The notes below the pieces were generated by a model that worked only from the letters and a program-made list of their open reading frames with translations, was not told where the DNA came from and searched no databases. The translations under genes and the position numbers were made by a program. Below are positions 62,526-64,000 of a stretch of DNA of 64,000 nucleotides, piece by piece. Source of the DNA: an uncultured Methylococcaceae bacterium (GTDB taxonomy: Bacteria > Pseudomonadota > Gammaproteobacteria > Methylococcales > Methylomonadaceae); the NCBI GenBank assembly GCA_903863905.1, contig CAIPDT010000021.1:1-64000 (forward strand), read 5' to 3'. How positions within the stretch are numbered: the first letter of the stretch is position 1; each line of letters begins with the position of its first letter.

Positions 62526-62804
62526 ATGAAAAAAGTAATTAAATTATCTATGATCGCTATGGTTGCTAGTTTAGTTGTAGGTTGTGCAACTAACTCTGAC
62601 ATAGAAGGTCTTCAAACTCAAATTGACGGTTTGAAAACTTCTGTTGCTCAAGCTTCTTCTGACGCTGCAAGTGCACAATCTGCTGCTGCTGACGCTGCTG
62701 CTAAAGCGGCTGCTGCTGAATCAGCTGCTAACCGTGCTGCTCAATATGCTCAAGACACTAACAGCAAATTGGACAACTTGTTCAAAAAATCAATGATGAA
62801 ATAA
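62526..62804 (+). CDS. Lpp/OprI-like Ala-rich coiled-coil outer-membrane lipoprotein
   Basis: Lipobox VVGC, Ala-zipper heptads, C-terminal Lys. Confidence 0.88.
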   Translation: MKKVIKLSMIAMVASLVVGCATNSDIEGLQTQIDGLKTSVAQASSDAASAQSAAADAAAKAAAAESAANRAAQYAQDTNSKLDNLFKKSMMK

Positions 62805-62827
62805 TTCATCATTGCTTTCGAGCAAAT

Positions 62828-62864
62828 AAAAAGCCCGGTAGGTTTTACCTACCGGGCTTTTTTT
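62828..62864. terminator. Bidirectional intrinsic terminator between lipoprotein and rdgC
   Basis: AAAAAGCCCGGTAGG-tttt-ACCTACCGGGCTTTTTTT (A-tract and T-tract flank the stem). Confidence 0.95.
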
Positions 62865-63771
62865 ATGCCTTATTTTCTCCGCCAAAGAGATCTAAAAGAC
62901 GGGGTAGAAAGTTGGCCAGTTCTGCTGACATAATCGAAAAATCTACATCAAATTGCCCGGCGTCATCCTCGGTTTCAATTTCAGTGGCTTGATCTTGAAT
63001 GAGTTCTAGAAAACGTAACCGTTTAACGGCTAAATTCTCATCAAGAATAAAAGAAATCCTATCTTCCCAGTTTAAAGCTAACTTAATGACTTCTTTGCCA
63101 GTGTCTAAATGATTTTTAATTTCAGGCAGTGCTAAATCATGGCGTTTACAACGAATAATTCCACCGGCCTCTTCAGGAGAACGGAGTTCACATTCATCTT
63201 CAATGGTGATGTCGTTAGGAGCTTGATTAGTGAGTAACCATTGGGTCATCGTGGTGCTGGGTTTTTCAATCGTATTAAGCGGAGCCGCAGGTAATGAAGA
63301 CAGTGATTTACGCAGCATACTCAGCAAATCCTCAGCACTTTTTGCTGAAGCCGCATCAACGATTAACCAACCGCCTTTAGGGTCGATATACGCGTAGATT
63401 TTGCGAGAAAAGGTAAATGCCTTAGGCAGTAGATCAAAGATAATTTCATCTTTGATTTCGGTGCGTTCTTTTTTAGATAGCTTGCGAGCTTGCTGAGCTT
63501 CTTTTTCAGAGATTTTTTCTTGGACTAATTCATTAATAACAGCAGTAGGAAGTACTCTCTCTTCTTTTTTGCCACAGAGCATTAAATATCCATTGGTCGC
63601 ATGAACAAGTTGTGGAGACGCTTTGCCCAGAGGCGATGTCCAGCCTAAGGTAAATTCTTCATGAGGGCCACAGGGGCGAAATGAAAGGGCTTCAAGTTTT
63701 TGCTCTAGTTCTGAGGGCGTTAAAGTGAATGCTTCGGTAAGACGAAAAACACTAAGATTTTTAAACCACAT
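62863..63771 (-). CDS. rdgC: Recombination-associated protein RdgC
   Basis: MWFKNLSVFRLTEAF, LVHATNGYLMLCGKKEERVLPTAVINELV. Confidence 0.93.
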   Translation of the reverse strand: MWFKNLSVFRLTEAFTLTPSELEQKLEALSFRPCGPHEEFTLGWTSPLGKASPQLVHATNGYLMLCGKKEERVLPTAVINELVQEKISEKEAQQARKLSKKERTEIKDEIIFDLLPKAFTFSRKIYAYIDPKGGWLIVDAASAKSAEDLLSMLRKSLSSLPAAPLNTIEKPSTTMTQWLLTNQAPNDITIEDECELRSPEEAGGIIRCKRHDLALPEIKNHLDTGKEVIKLALNWEDRISFILDENLAVKRLRFLELIQDQATEIETEDDAGQFDVDFSIMSAELANFLPRLLDLFGGENKA

Positions 63772-64000
63772 GAGTAACAAATATCCTAAATAAATGATGA
63801 TCGGCTATTATCGCAAATTTAAAGTACTGGCTCAGGAATAATTGAATGACAGTTCTGTTAAATAATTGAACGATGCTTTAAAAGTGCTTAAACAGTCTGT
63901 GGTAGAATACCCCTATAATTCTATTAAGTGTTTGTTAAATAGTATTTTTAAGTTTAGCGCTTTGTTAAGCGTTATGAGGGTCTTGAGGTGTTTTTGGGTG

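Overview
The window is a chromosomal segment of a moderately AT-rich proteobacterium, probably a gammaproteobacterium. Gene content and style suggest a methanotroph-like (Methylococcales) genome, but no methane genes are present, so this is tentative. From left to right it holds: (i) a 41-bp tandem array cut by the left window edge; (ii) a complete minus-strand nitrate assimilation locus: ANTAR regulator, GAF protein, regulatory leader, nrtA, nrtB, fused nrtC/D ATPase, outer-membrane porin, nirB, nirD, FAD reductase, nasA; (iii) glgX and a hexose-6-phosphate mutarotase directly upstream of the ANTAR gene; (iv) a cytochrome island with two paralogous monoheme membrane proteins, a Glt-type symporter, an MtrB/PioB-like porin, an MtrA/DmsE-like decaheme cytochrome and a small cytochrome c; (v) nhaD, uvrC, pgsA, a TetR regulator, an HTH-EAL fusion, methylthioadenosine salvage genes, aceE/aceF/lpdA, proS, a CorB/HlyC-like protein, a GH17-GT2 glucan synthase, a class I fumarase, an IS-remnant patch, htpG, a MASE1-CHASE hybrid kinase, an ars operon with no visible efflux pump, an MGMT remnant, pgm, an L,D-transpeptidase, an Lpp-like lipoprotein and rdgC. 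The strongest non-coding result is the nrtA leader. On the minus strand it reads as a sigma-54 -24/-12 promoter, then two hairpins with A1/G4 hexaloops (AACGGU and AAAGUU, the ANTAR target signature), then an intrinsic terminator ending about 31 nt before the nrtA start codon. All calls come from reading the sequence and the supplied ORF translations; no searches or folding programs were run.
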